The notes under the pieces: model-generated
What the model was told of the DNA's origin: nothing
The model's input: the letters and a program-made list of their open reading frames with translations, nothing else
Database searches by the model: none
DNA from: an uncultured Terriglobus sp.
Lineage (GTDB): Bacteria > Acidobacteriota > Terriglobia > Terriglobales > Acidobacteriaceae
DNA length: 32,462 nucleotides
Reading direction: 5' to 3'
Assembly: GCA_937873305.1 (NCBI GenBank)
Contig: CALMOM010000148.1
Coordinates: forward strand, 3,009-35,470
Position numbers and translations under genes: made by a program
Shown: piece by piece, positions 7,372-13,540 of the stretch
How the letters are laid out: every line of letters begins with the position of its first letter
Position numbering within the stretch: position 1 is the stretch's first letter

Positions 7372-8358
7372 TTGGGTGTAACTAAGTGGATGGCGGCGCT
7401 AGTGTTCGTAGGAGCGACACTTGGAACCGCAGGTGGAGCCCAAGCAGTGCCAAGTGTCAGTGGGCTGCCTGATGCTGAAATCACGGCCATTACGACTTCG
7501 TTAAGTCAGGCGTTGGAGGAGCGGTACCCCTTTCCCGAGGTCTCGGCCGCCTGGGCAAAAATGCTGAACAAAAACGCTCGCTCGGGTGTTTACAAGGGCA
7601 TGTCAGCATGCGCGCTGGACAAAAAATTGACGCAGGACCTGCAGCAGGTGCACAAAGACGTGCATCTGCGCGTCATTTGCAAGGATGAGTTGGACCGGCG
7701 AGAAAAGCGGCAGCACCGGTCCGACGGCAAGCAGAAAGACTTTGGCTTCGAGAAGGTAGAACTCGATGCAGACACCGAGACAGCCTACATCCAGAGCAAA
7801 GGCGGCTGGTCTGACGCGCCGGAGACATACGAAGCAGCCATCGCCTCCATGAACCTGGCGGCACACTCCAAAAACATCATCCTCGACCTGCGCGATAACG
7901 GGGGCGGCACAGGAACGGTGGGCCGTTTGCTCGCCTCGTATTTCTATCCCGTGGGCCAGGAAGAGTATTACCTGTACGGGTTTGAGAAGGATCGAGCGCA
8001 GAGCCAACAGGAGTGGACCTACGCGTACACGCCGGGCCCACACATGCCAGACGCCAAGGTGTACATCCTGGTCAATCACGGAACGGCCTCCGCCACTGAA
8101 GGGTTCGCGTACGCGATGCAGCGGCTGAAGCGGGCAAAAATCGTCGGGGAGACCACGGTAGGCGCTGGCATCGCGGGCGGTTTCGCGAAACTCGGTTCTG
8201 GAACGGAGTCGGCCTTCATTCCCTCAAAGATGATCGTGGCACCGCACACAGAAACCGGTTGGGAGGGCACCGGCGTGGTACCCGATGTGGTCAGCGCGCC
8301 GGGACAGGAACGCGCAAAGGCCATGGAACTGATCGAGGCGGAGCGGCCAAAGGGGTAG
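7372..8358 (+). CDS. S41 family peptidase, IRBP-like, exported
   Basis: A 328-residue protein. TTG at 7372 is chosen over the ATG at 7390 because GGAG lies 8 bases upstream of it and because it supplies the lysine needed for the signal-peptide n-region (MGVTKWMAALVFVGATLG, cleaved after AQA). Residues about 35-105 resemble the helical N-terminal domain of interphotoreceptor-retinoid-binding-protein-like S41 proteins (LEERYPFPEVSAAWAKML, LTQDLQQVHKDVHLRV). The protease core follows, with NIILDLRDNGGGTGTV and then NHGTASATEGFAYAMQ, where Ser240 is the predicted nucleophile. There is no PDZ domain, unlike carboxy-terminal processing proteases. Family members hydrolyse peptides near hydrophobic C-termini; the target here is unknown. 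A single-gene unit with its own leader seems likely. Confidence 0.85.
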   Translation: MGVTKWMAALVFVGATLGTAGGAQAVPSVSGLPDAEITAITTSLSQALEERYPFPEVSAAWAKMLNKNARSGVYKGMSACALDKKLTQDLQQVHKDVHLRVICKDELDRREKRQHRSDGKQKDFGFEKVELDADTETAYIQSKGGWSDAPETYEAAIASMNLAAHSKNIILDLRDNGGGTGTVGRLLASYFYPVGQEEYYLYGFEKDRAQSQQEWTYAYTPGPHMPDAKVYILVNHGTASATEGFAYAMQRLKRAKIVGETTVGAGIAGGFAKLGSGTESAFIPSKMIVAPHTETGWEGTGVVPDVVSAPGQERAKAMELIEAERPKG

Positions 8359-8447
8359 TTCTAACACCTATCCTGAGGGACCTGGAGACGCCGTGAAGCT
8401 CATCTACTCGGTCCAGGTCGCCAGCACTGCTGCATAGGGATCATCTG

Positions 8448-8471
8448 GTGCGTGATCACACTGTCACGCAC
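8448..8471. repeat. Inverted repeat in the spacer before the DUF4126 gene
   Basis: GTGCGTGA at 8448-8455 is mirrored by TCACGCAC at 8464-8471 around an 8-base loop. A second, looser pair in the same 186-bp spacer is GACCTGGA at 8379-8386 with TCCAGGTC at 8412-8419. Either could end the peptidase transcript or bind a regulator; there is no U tract. Confidence 0.35.
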
Positions 8472-8544
8472 TTGCGTTGAAGCAGCGGCAACAAGCCAGA
8501 CAAGCTTTGCCGCGGGGCGGATTTCGGGACGGCATACTAACGTT

Positions 8545-9054
8545 ATGGGTTTATTGCTGGTTTTTCTGCTGGGCGCATGCACCGGGCTGCGCACCATGAC
8601 GCCAATTGCCGTGCTGTGCTGGTTTGCGTACCGCAACGCGCTGCACTTGGTCGGCTGGCGATCGTTCACTGCGAACATCATTGCCGTCATCGTCTTCACG
8701 CTGATGGCTCTGGGTGAATACGTCGGTGACAAGTTGCCGAACACGCCAAGTCGCACCGCGCCCATTGGCCTGCTGGGCCGGTCGGCCTTTGGCGCGCTTG
8801 TGGGATTGCTGCTGGCACAACCGCTGCTGCTCAGCCCGGTCGCCGCCATTGCCCTCGGCATTGTGGGCGCGCTGATTGGTACCTATGCTGGCTGGTTCCT
8901 GCGCACCCGCTGTGTCCTCGGTCTAAAGTGCCCGGACTGGCCGGTGGCAGTAGCGGAGGACTGCCTCACCATCCTGTTCAGCATCCTGTTGCTCAATGCG
9001 GTGGTCGCCCGTAGCGCGCTGTTTCTGGGCAACGAAGGTGGTTTGCTGCGTTGA
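8545..9054 (+). CDS. DUF4126 family integral membrane protein
   Basis: A 169-residue hydrophobic protein. The ATG at 8545 is preferred over a GTG 31 codons upstream because the extra leader is polar and unlike the family, whereas MGLLLVFLLGACTGLRTMTP is the usual DUF4126 beginning (a first helix ending in GLR-S/T-M-T). Four or five membrane helices are visible, including NIIAVIVFTLMALGEYVGD, FGALVGLLLAQPLLLSPVAA and CLTILFSILLLNAVVA, with KLPNTPSRTAPIGLLGR in the first loop. No enzymatic motif is present and the family's function is not known to me. No clear ribosome-binding site is seen, so the start is less certain than the frame. Confidence 0.75.
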   Translation: MGLLLVFLLGACTGLRTMTPIAVLCWFAYRNALHLVGWRSFTANIIAVIVFTLMALGEYVGDKLPNTPSRTAPIGLLGRSAFGALVGLLLAQPLLLSPVAAIALGIVGALIGTYAGWFLRTRCVLGLKCPDWPVAVAEDCLTILFSILLLNAVVARSALFLGNEGGLLR

Positions 9055-9119
9055 TGCCCTTTGGTAATTCGGCGCTTTAGAGACGGTATACTCGCGCTGC
9101 CAGCACCAGGAGTTTCCTG

Positions 9120-9635
9120 TTGAGATTGTTTCCCCCGACCTTTGCTTTAGCCGTTGCGTGCGCGGCAACATGCCACGCCCAGTTGGCTGTCTATGGCGGC
9201 TTTTCCACCGCCACGTTGAAGACGGCCAATACCCCGCGGCTAAACGGCGGCACGGTGGGGCTGTACTACGACGGCAGTCGCCATATTCTGCTGAACTTCG
9301 GCATCGATGTGCGTGGCACCTTTTTGCCCGGGGCGAACTCCACCAGCATCACCGTTGTCACGGCGGGGCCGCGCGTCGCGGTCCACCTGCCGGCAGTGCC
9401 ACTGCGGCTCTTTGGCGAGGCGCTGGTGGGCGGCGCACATGCGAAAACGGGGCAGGGGTCCGCGTACCAGGACCGCACCAGCTTTGCGGGTGGTGTGGCC
9501 GTGGGTGCCGACCTGAAGGTGCTGCCGTTCATTGACTGGCGCGTGCTGGAGTACAGCTACACACGCGTGCAGGCAGTACCCACAACCCAGCAGACGCTGA
9601 CCACCGGCATCGTCTTCCGCATTCCATTTTCATAA
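9120..9635 (+). CDS. Small outer-membrane beta-barrel protein
   Basis: A 171-residue protein starting at TTG 9120, supported by AGGAG eight bases upstream. MRLFPPTFALAVACAATCHA is a signal peptide, probably cleaved before QLAVYGGF. The rest alternates polar and hydrophobic residues in short strands (TVGLYYDGSRHILLNFGIDV, TAGPRVAVHLPAVPLRLFGE, FAGGVAVGADLKVLPFIDWR) and ends in a phenylalanine-serine (RIPFS), all consistent with an OMP-type eight-stranded barrel. No ligand or partner can be named. Similar small barrels are common orphan genes in acidobacteria. Its stop lies about four bases from the 3' end of the oppositely oriented RNase P RNA gene. Confidence 0.7.
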   Translation: MRLFPPTFALAVACAATCHAQLAVYGGFSTATLKTANTPRLNGGTVGLYYDGSRHILLNFGIDVRGTFLPGANSTSITVVTAGPRVAVHLPAVPLRLFGEALVGGAHAKTGQGSAYQDRTSFAGGVAVGADLKVLPFIDWRVLEYSYTRVQAVPTTQQTLTTGIVFRIPFS

Positions 9636-9639
9636 AGTT

Positions 9640-10071
9640 GCAGGCGGACCTGTAAGCCGGATTCTGTCTCACGCCGCCCGGCCACGCTGTGACCAGGCTT
9701 CGGCGCTGAACGATCATTCCTCTAGGCCCGGCATCGCTGCCGGGCTCCAGCAACCTACCCGCGAGTCTGGCGCACCGGGCCGGCACGCTCACACGCCGTG
9801 AGGCGCGATCTTCCCGCCTATTTGGTCTTGCTCCGTGTGGGGTTTACCATGCCGCCTGCATTGCTGCCGGCGCGGTGCGCTCTTACCGCACCTTTTAACC
9901 CTTAACAGCCACTTGCGCGGATGGCGGTATCGTCTCTGTGGCACTGGCCGTCCCTGTGCCTTGACGCACAGGTCCCGGGCGTTACCCGGCACACTGCCCT
10001 GCGGAGTCCGGACTTTCCTCCCCCGCTATTGCCTTGCGGCACTGCGGCAGCGATCGTTCGGTCCGCCTGCC
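9640..10071 (-). ncRNA. rnpB: RNase P RNA (bacterial class A)
   Basis: Read on the minus strand, this region contains the conserved core of RNase P RNA. The hallmark GAGGAAAGTCCGGACTCC is complementary to 10003-10020. A conserved stem segment, GGTGCGGTAAGAGCGCACC, lies near 9870-9890. The stretch GGTAAACCCCAC and then GCAAGACCAAATAGG lies near 9815-9850, and ACAGAATCCGGCTTACA near 9651-9667 is the conserved 3' element. The two ends pair as helix P1: GCAGGCGGACC at the 5' end with GGTCCGCCTGC at the 3' end. The resulting length, about 430 nt, is normal. The RNA is the catalytic subunit that matures the 5' ends of tRNAs. Ends are placed from the P1 pairing and are good to a few bases. Confidence 0.95.
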
Positions 10072-10076
10072 CCTTG

Positions 10077-10082
10077 AGTATA
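10077..10082 (-). promoter_or_regulatory. -10 box of rnpB
   Basis: On the minus strand this reads TATACT, 4-6 bases upstream of the RNA's predicted 5' end, the expected distance for a sigma-70 type -10. A matching -35 is weak. The agreement with the independently placed P1 helix supports both. Confidence 0.6.
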
Positions 10083-10130
10083 GCTGCAGCAAACCAACAC
10101 ACCTTTTTGGAATGTGGGTCCCAGGATGTG

Positions 10131-10496
10131 CTACTTCTCCAGAACCACCGTGATCGGAATCTCGCGGTCCAACGTGTGGTCGAACTTGCCGACGCCATAG
10201 GTCTTGGATCGGTTGCCGCGGAAGCTAGCCCATAACGTGTAGTCGCAGTCGGAGCGCAGGTTGCGGAAGTGGTACGTGCCGGTCTCGTTCGTCTCGTAGC
10301 TCTGGATCGCAAGCGTGTCCGCAGCCTCAATCTGCACCACGGCACCGCGGATCGGCTCCCGTCCGGCATCCGTCACGGTACCTGTGATGGTGCGTAACGG
10401 CGCACGTGTGTACTGCCCCGCAAAGGGTCCGGCCGGGAGCACCAGCAGCGCCAGTAACGCTGCCCGCTTCGCTGTGTCGCTCAGTTTTCTCTCCAT
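10131..10496 (-). CDS. Exported carboxypeptidase-regulatory-like domain protein
   Basis: A 121-residue protein from ATG 10496, preceded by GGGGA; the frame is open further upstream, but that part is Pro/Arg-rich and lies over the divergent permease gene, so it is dismissed. MERKLSDTAKRAALLALLVL plus PAGPFAG forms a signal peptide. The mature part, RTITGTVTDAGREPIRGAVV then SYETNETGTYHFRNL and DYTLWASFRG, is a single Ig-like CarboxypepD_reg domain of the type used as plug-proximal or adhesion modules in acidobacterial and Bacteroidetes surface proteins. Here it stands alone, without a TonB-dependent barrel. It is probably periplasmic or surface-exposed; partner unknown. It lies 147 bp from the divergent permease start. 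Confidence 0.75.
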   Translation of the reverse strand: MERKLSDTAKRAALLALLVLPAGPFAGQYTRAPLRTITGTVTDAGREPIRGAVVQIEAADTLAIQSYETNETGTYHFRNLRSDCDYTLWASFRGNRSKTYGVGKFDHTLDREIPITVVLEK

Positions 10497-10642
10497 GTGT
10501 CCCCGGCCACGCCTTCTCCTGTGCAGATGAGTGCTCTTAAACATACGACGCGGCCTCGCGTCATCCGACGCAACTTTGGCGGCATTCAGCACAGGATCCT
10601 GGCTCCAGGTGCTCTGGAATACGGCAACTGCATCCCACACCC

Positions 10643-12511
10643 ATGCAGTTGCTGGACCTACTTCTTGGCCGCCCCCTTGCGTCAGAGGAGGACTCGGAAC
10701 AGCGCGTGGGCGTGGCCGCGGGCGTGCCGACCTTTGGGCTGGACGCACTCGGTTCGGCGGCCTACGGGCCGGAGGCGGCACTGACACTGCTGATTCCGCT
10801 GGGTGCCGCGGGGCTGGCATACGTCATGCCCATCAGCCTCATCATCATCGTGCTGCTGACGGTGGTGTATTTCTCCTATCGGCAGACGATCGACGCCTAC
10901 CCGCGTGGCGGCGGATCGTACACGGTGGCCAGCGAGAACCTGGGCCGCGGCCTCGGCCTGCTGGCGGCTGCAGCTCTCATGCTGGACTACCTGCTAGACG
11001 TCGGTGTGGGCATCTCGACCGGCGTGGGCGCGCTGGTTTCAGCGGCGCCCAGCCTCCATGCGCACATGCTTGGCATCTGCCTGCTCATCCTCTTTCTCCT
11101 CACAGTCATCAATCTGCGCGGCGTGCGCGAAAGCGGTGTGCTGTTTATGGCGCCCACCTGGATTTTCTGCGCCTGCATGCTGGGCATGCTGGGCTGGGGC
11201 ATTGCAAAGCAGATGCTCTCCGGCGGCCACGCGCAGCCAGTCGTGGCACCCCCCATGCCCGCGACCAAGACCGTGGCCGCGGTCAGCGCATGGCTGCTAA
11301 TCCGGGCCTTTGCCAGCGGCTGCACCGCGCTTACAGGCGTGGAGGCCGTCAGCAACGGCGTGATGGCTTTTAAGGAGCCGACCGCCCAAAACGCTCGCCG
11401 CACGCTTGCTGTCATCGTCGCGCTGCTGGGCGTGTTTTTGGCAGGCATTGCCCACCTGACCAAGCTGTATGGCATCCAGGCCACCGATCCCAACTCGCCC
11501 AACTACCAGAGCCTGCTGTCGATGCTGACTGCCGCGGTCGCGGGCCGGGGCGCGTTCTACTACGTCACTATCGGGTCCATTCTGGTGGTGCTGTCACTTT
11601 CTGCAAACACTGCATTTGCGGATTTTCCGCGTCTGTGTCGCGTGGTGGCCGAGGATGGCTACCTGCCGCGCTTCTTTGCCATTCGCGGGCGGCGGCTGGT
11701 CTATGCCGAGGGCATTGTGGTGCTCGCCATTCTTTCGGCGCTGGTGCTGATCGCGTTTGGCGGCGTGACGGACCGGCTGATCCCGCTCTTCGCCATCGGT
11801 GCCTTCCTGGCGTTCACGCTGTCGCAAGCGGGCATGGTGATGCATTGGCGGCGCGATGGCGGACCGCGCTCGACGTTGTACATGGCCATTAATGGCCTGG
11901 GCGCGGCGGCTACGGGCTGCACCGTAGTCATCGTGCTCCTGGCCAAGTTCCTGGAGGGTGCCTGGATCACCGTCATCATGGTGCCGCTGCTCATCCTGCT
12001 GATGTACGGCGTGCACCGGTATTACCAACGCTCCAACCGCCTCATGAAAATCGATACCCTGCAGCTGCGGAAGCAGGAGACGCCACTGGCCGTGGTGCCG
12101 GTCTCGGTGTGGAATCGCGCCTCGCAGGAGGCGTTGCAATTTGCCTGCAGCCTAACGTCGCGCGTGGAGGTGCTGCACGTCGAATGCCCGGATGAGGCAG
12201 GCGAGCATGCCTCAGACCACTGGCAGGAGCAGCTGGACGGTGCCGCGCGCTCCGCGGGCATGGTGCCTCCGCGCATGGTGAGCGTGCCGTCGCCCTTTCG
12301 CTTTATTACCAGCCCCATCGTGCGTTACGTGCTAGACGCGGAAAAGCGCGAGAGCGGCGGCAAAGTGATGGTGGTAGTGCCAGAGATGGTGGTCAAGCGC
12401 TGGTGGCAATACCTCCTGCACAACCACCGGTCCACTACGCTCAAGGCGTTGCTGCTGCTGCAGGGCAATCGCCGCATCGTGGTGGTCAACGTACCGTGGT
12501 ACCTGCGGTAG
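10643..12511 (+). CDS. APC-superfamily permease with C-terminal cytoplasmic domain
   Basis: A 622-residue protein beginning MQLLDLLLGRPLASEEDSEQ, followed by FGLDALGSAAYGPEAAL, the characteristic first unwound helix of the amino acid-polyamine-organocation superfamily (here in its S-x-A/S-Y-G/A form). About twelve membrane helices run to residue ~470, including PISLIIIVLLTVVYFSYRQT, YPRGGGSYTVASENLGRGLG and SANTAFADFPRLCRVVAEDG. The remaining ~150 residues are soluble, with VVPVSVWNRASQEALQFAC and HRSTTLKALLLLQGNRRIVV, a universal-stress-like alpha/beta domain typical of this acidobacterial/actinobacterial permease type. Substrate (an amino acid or cation) cannot be read from the sequence. 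No clear Shine-Dalgarno precedes the ATG. Confidence 0.85.
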   Translation: MQLLDLLLGRPLASEEDSEQRVGVAAGVPTFGLDALGSAAYGPEAALTLLIPLGAAGLAYVMPISLIIIVLLTVVYFSYRQTIDAYPRGGGSYTVASENLGRGLGLLAAAALMLDYLLDVGVGISTGVGALVSAAPSLHAHMLGICLLILFLLTVINLRGVRESGVLFMAPTWIFCACMLGMLGWGIAKQMLSGGHAQPVVAPPMPATKTVAAVSAWLLIRAFASGCTALTGVEAVSNGVMAFKEPTAQNARRTLAVIVALLGVFLAGIAHLTKLYGIQATDPNSPNYQSLLSMLTAAVAGRGAFYYVTIGSILVVLSLSANTAFADFPRLCRVVAEDGYLPRFFAIRGRRLVYAEGIVVLAILSALVLIAFGGVTDRLIPLFAIGAFLAFTLSQAGMVMHWRRDGGPRSTLYMAINGLGAAATGCTVVIVLLAKFLEGAWITVIMVPLLILLMYGVHRYYQRSNRLMKIDTLQLRKQETPLAVVPVSVWNRASQEALQFACSLTSRVEVLHVECPDEAGEHASDHWQEQLDGAARSAGMVPPRMVSVPSPFRFITSPIVRYVLDAEKRESGGKVMVVVPEMVVKRWWQYLLHNHRSTTLKALLLLQGNRRIVVVNVPWYLR

Positions 12512-12671
12512 CCGGTTACACCGTGAACGCAGGGCGACGTGGTGAATAAACATCTCGATTGCGCAGTGCGAGACAACACAATGTCATGCCTTGTTTATGA
12601 CAATGAGCTACCGTGCACAGACAGGATTTCCCTGCGGTGTCGATACACCAAGCCATTCTCCGGAGCTCACG

Positions 12672-13193
12672 ATGCGTTTACGTTCTATCTTCACGGCCCT
12701 GTTCGCACTGTCGCTGGGTGTTGCAGCCCACGCAGACACGTTCAACTACGTTCTAAACGGGGGCGCCAGCGGCTTTTCCGGCACGAGCACGCTGACAGCC
12801 AATTCCACTGGTACCAACGGCGCATACCTGGTCACAGCCATCACCGGCACGGGCGTCACCGGTCTGATTGCGCCGGGTGGCTACAACAACGGCTTGGCGC
12901 CCAGCAGCACCAATGACAACCTGTTGTTTCCCTCTGCAAGTGCGCTTTTCGACATAAGGGGTCTGGCCTTCACCGACCAGAACTCCACGGGCGTGTACCA
13001 GATCGACCTGTACAGCATGGGCGGCAACTACTACGCCAATGTGACGAACAGCGGCACATCGAACACAGTACCGGTGCAGTTCGCAGCCACACCCGTCTCG
13101 GTCACGCCCGAGCCGTCCGGCCTGGCATTGCTGGGCACGGGCATCGTTGCCGTGGCGGGTCTCGCACGCCGCCGGGACCTCTTCGCTCGCTAA
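12672..13193 (+). CDS. PEP-CTERM sorting domain protein
   Basis: A 173-residue protein. The ATG at 12672 has GGAG six bases upstream and begins a clean signal peptide (MRLRSIFTALFALSLGVAAHA, cleaved before DTFNYV); an in-frame ATG 27 codons earlier is not supported. The middle is rich in Gly, Ser, Thr and Asn. The C-terminus has the tripartite PEP-CTERM signal: TPEPSGLALLGTG, a short hydrophobic helix (IVAVAGLA) and an RRR basic tail, the substrate of exosortase. Such proteins are sorted to the cell surface, usually in organisms producing exopolysaccharide. No exosortase gene is in the window. A terminator-like hairpin follows the stop. Confidence 0.85.
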   Translation: MRLRSIFTALFALSLGVAAHADTFNYVLNGGASGFSGTSTLTANSTGTNGAYLVTAITGTGVTGLIAPGGYNNGLAPSSTNDNLLFPSASALFDIRGLAFTDQNSTGVYQIDLYSMGGNYYANVTNSGTSNTVPVQFAATPVSVTPEPSGLALLGTGIVAVAGLARRRDLFAR

Positions 13194-13210
13194 GCCGCAG
13201 GCATTACAGA

Positions 13211-13248
13211 GGAGGCGGTCCTGCAACCGGGCCGCCCTCCGCACTTTG
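13211..13248 (+). terminator. Hairpin after the PEP-CTERM gene
   Basis: GGAGGCGGTCC (13211-13221) pairs with GGGCCGCCCTCC (13229-13240) through a 7-base loop, with one bulged base and one G-T pair. A short T run (CACTTTG) follows, so it is a plausible intrinsic terminator. Confidence 0.55.
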
Positions 13249-13391
13249 TAACGCCAAACGGCGCAACGGTGCCCACAGCTGCCGGCGTCGGCTATTCGCA
13301 CACCTGATGTGCTGCACAACTCATGGTGCATGGTGCTGAGGTTGGCACTCTGCCCCGGCTGTTCCTGACGATGTTGCTCTCCCCCTTCCCC

Positions 13392-13397
13392 TATAAT
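13392..13397 (+). promoter_or_regulatory. Perfect -10 box in the bamA upstream region
   Basis: The spacer 13194-13540 (347 bp) holds the terminator-like hairpin just after the PEP-CTERM gene and this TATAAT hexamer, about 145 bp before bamA. No good -35 lies at 16-18 bp; TTGCTC at 13374-13379 is too close. If it is used, the bamA leader would be about 135 nt. I see no gene in this spacer. Confidence 0.4.
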
Positions 13398-13540
13398 CGT
13401 CTCGTAAGAACACATCTGCGGTTTGCCTGGAAGTCTGGCATGCGCAGGGGTGTGTACGGGCGAGTTCCTGCAGTGAGGGTGTTGTTATCAAAACCGTAGA
13501 ACGGGGTGGCGTAGTTCCTCCCCAACCAAAGCACAGCACT

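Noticed and set aside
9789-10369. Several open frames on both strands over the RNase P region
   Set aside because: The region is explained by conserved RNase P RNA elements and the small minus-strand CarboxypepD_reg gene; the frames have no family features.
10531-11373. Plus-strand frame of 280 codons overlapping the permease start
   Set aside because: Its Arg/His-rich translation is a frame shadow of the permease, which has the convincing membrane topology.
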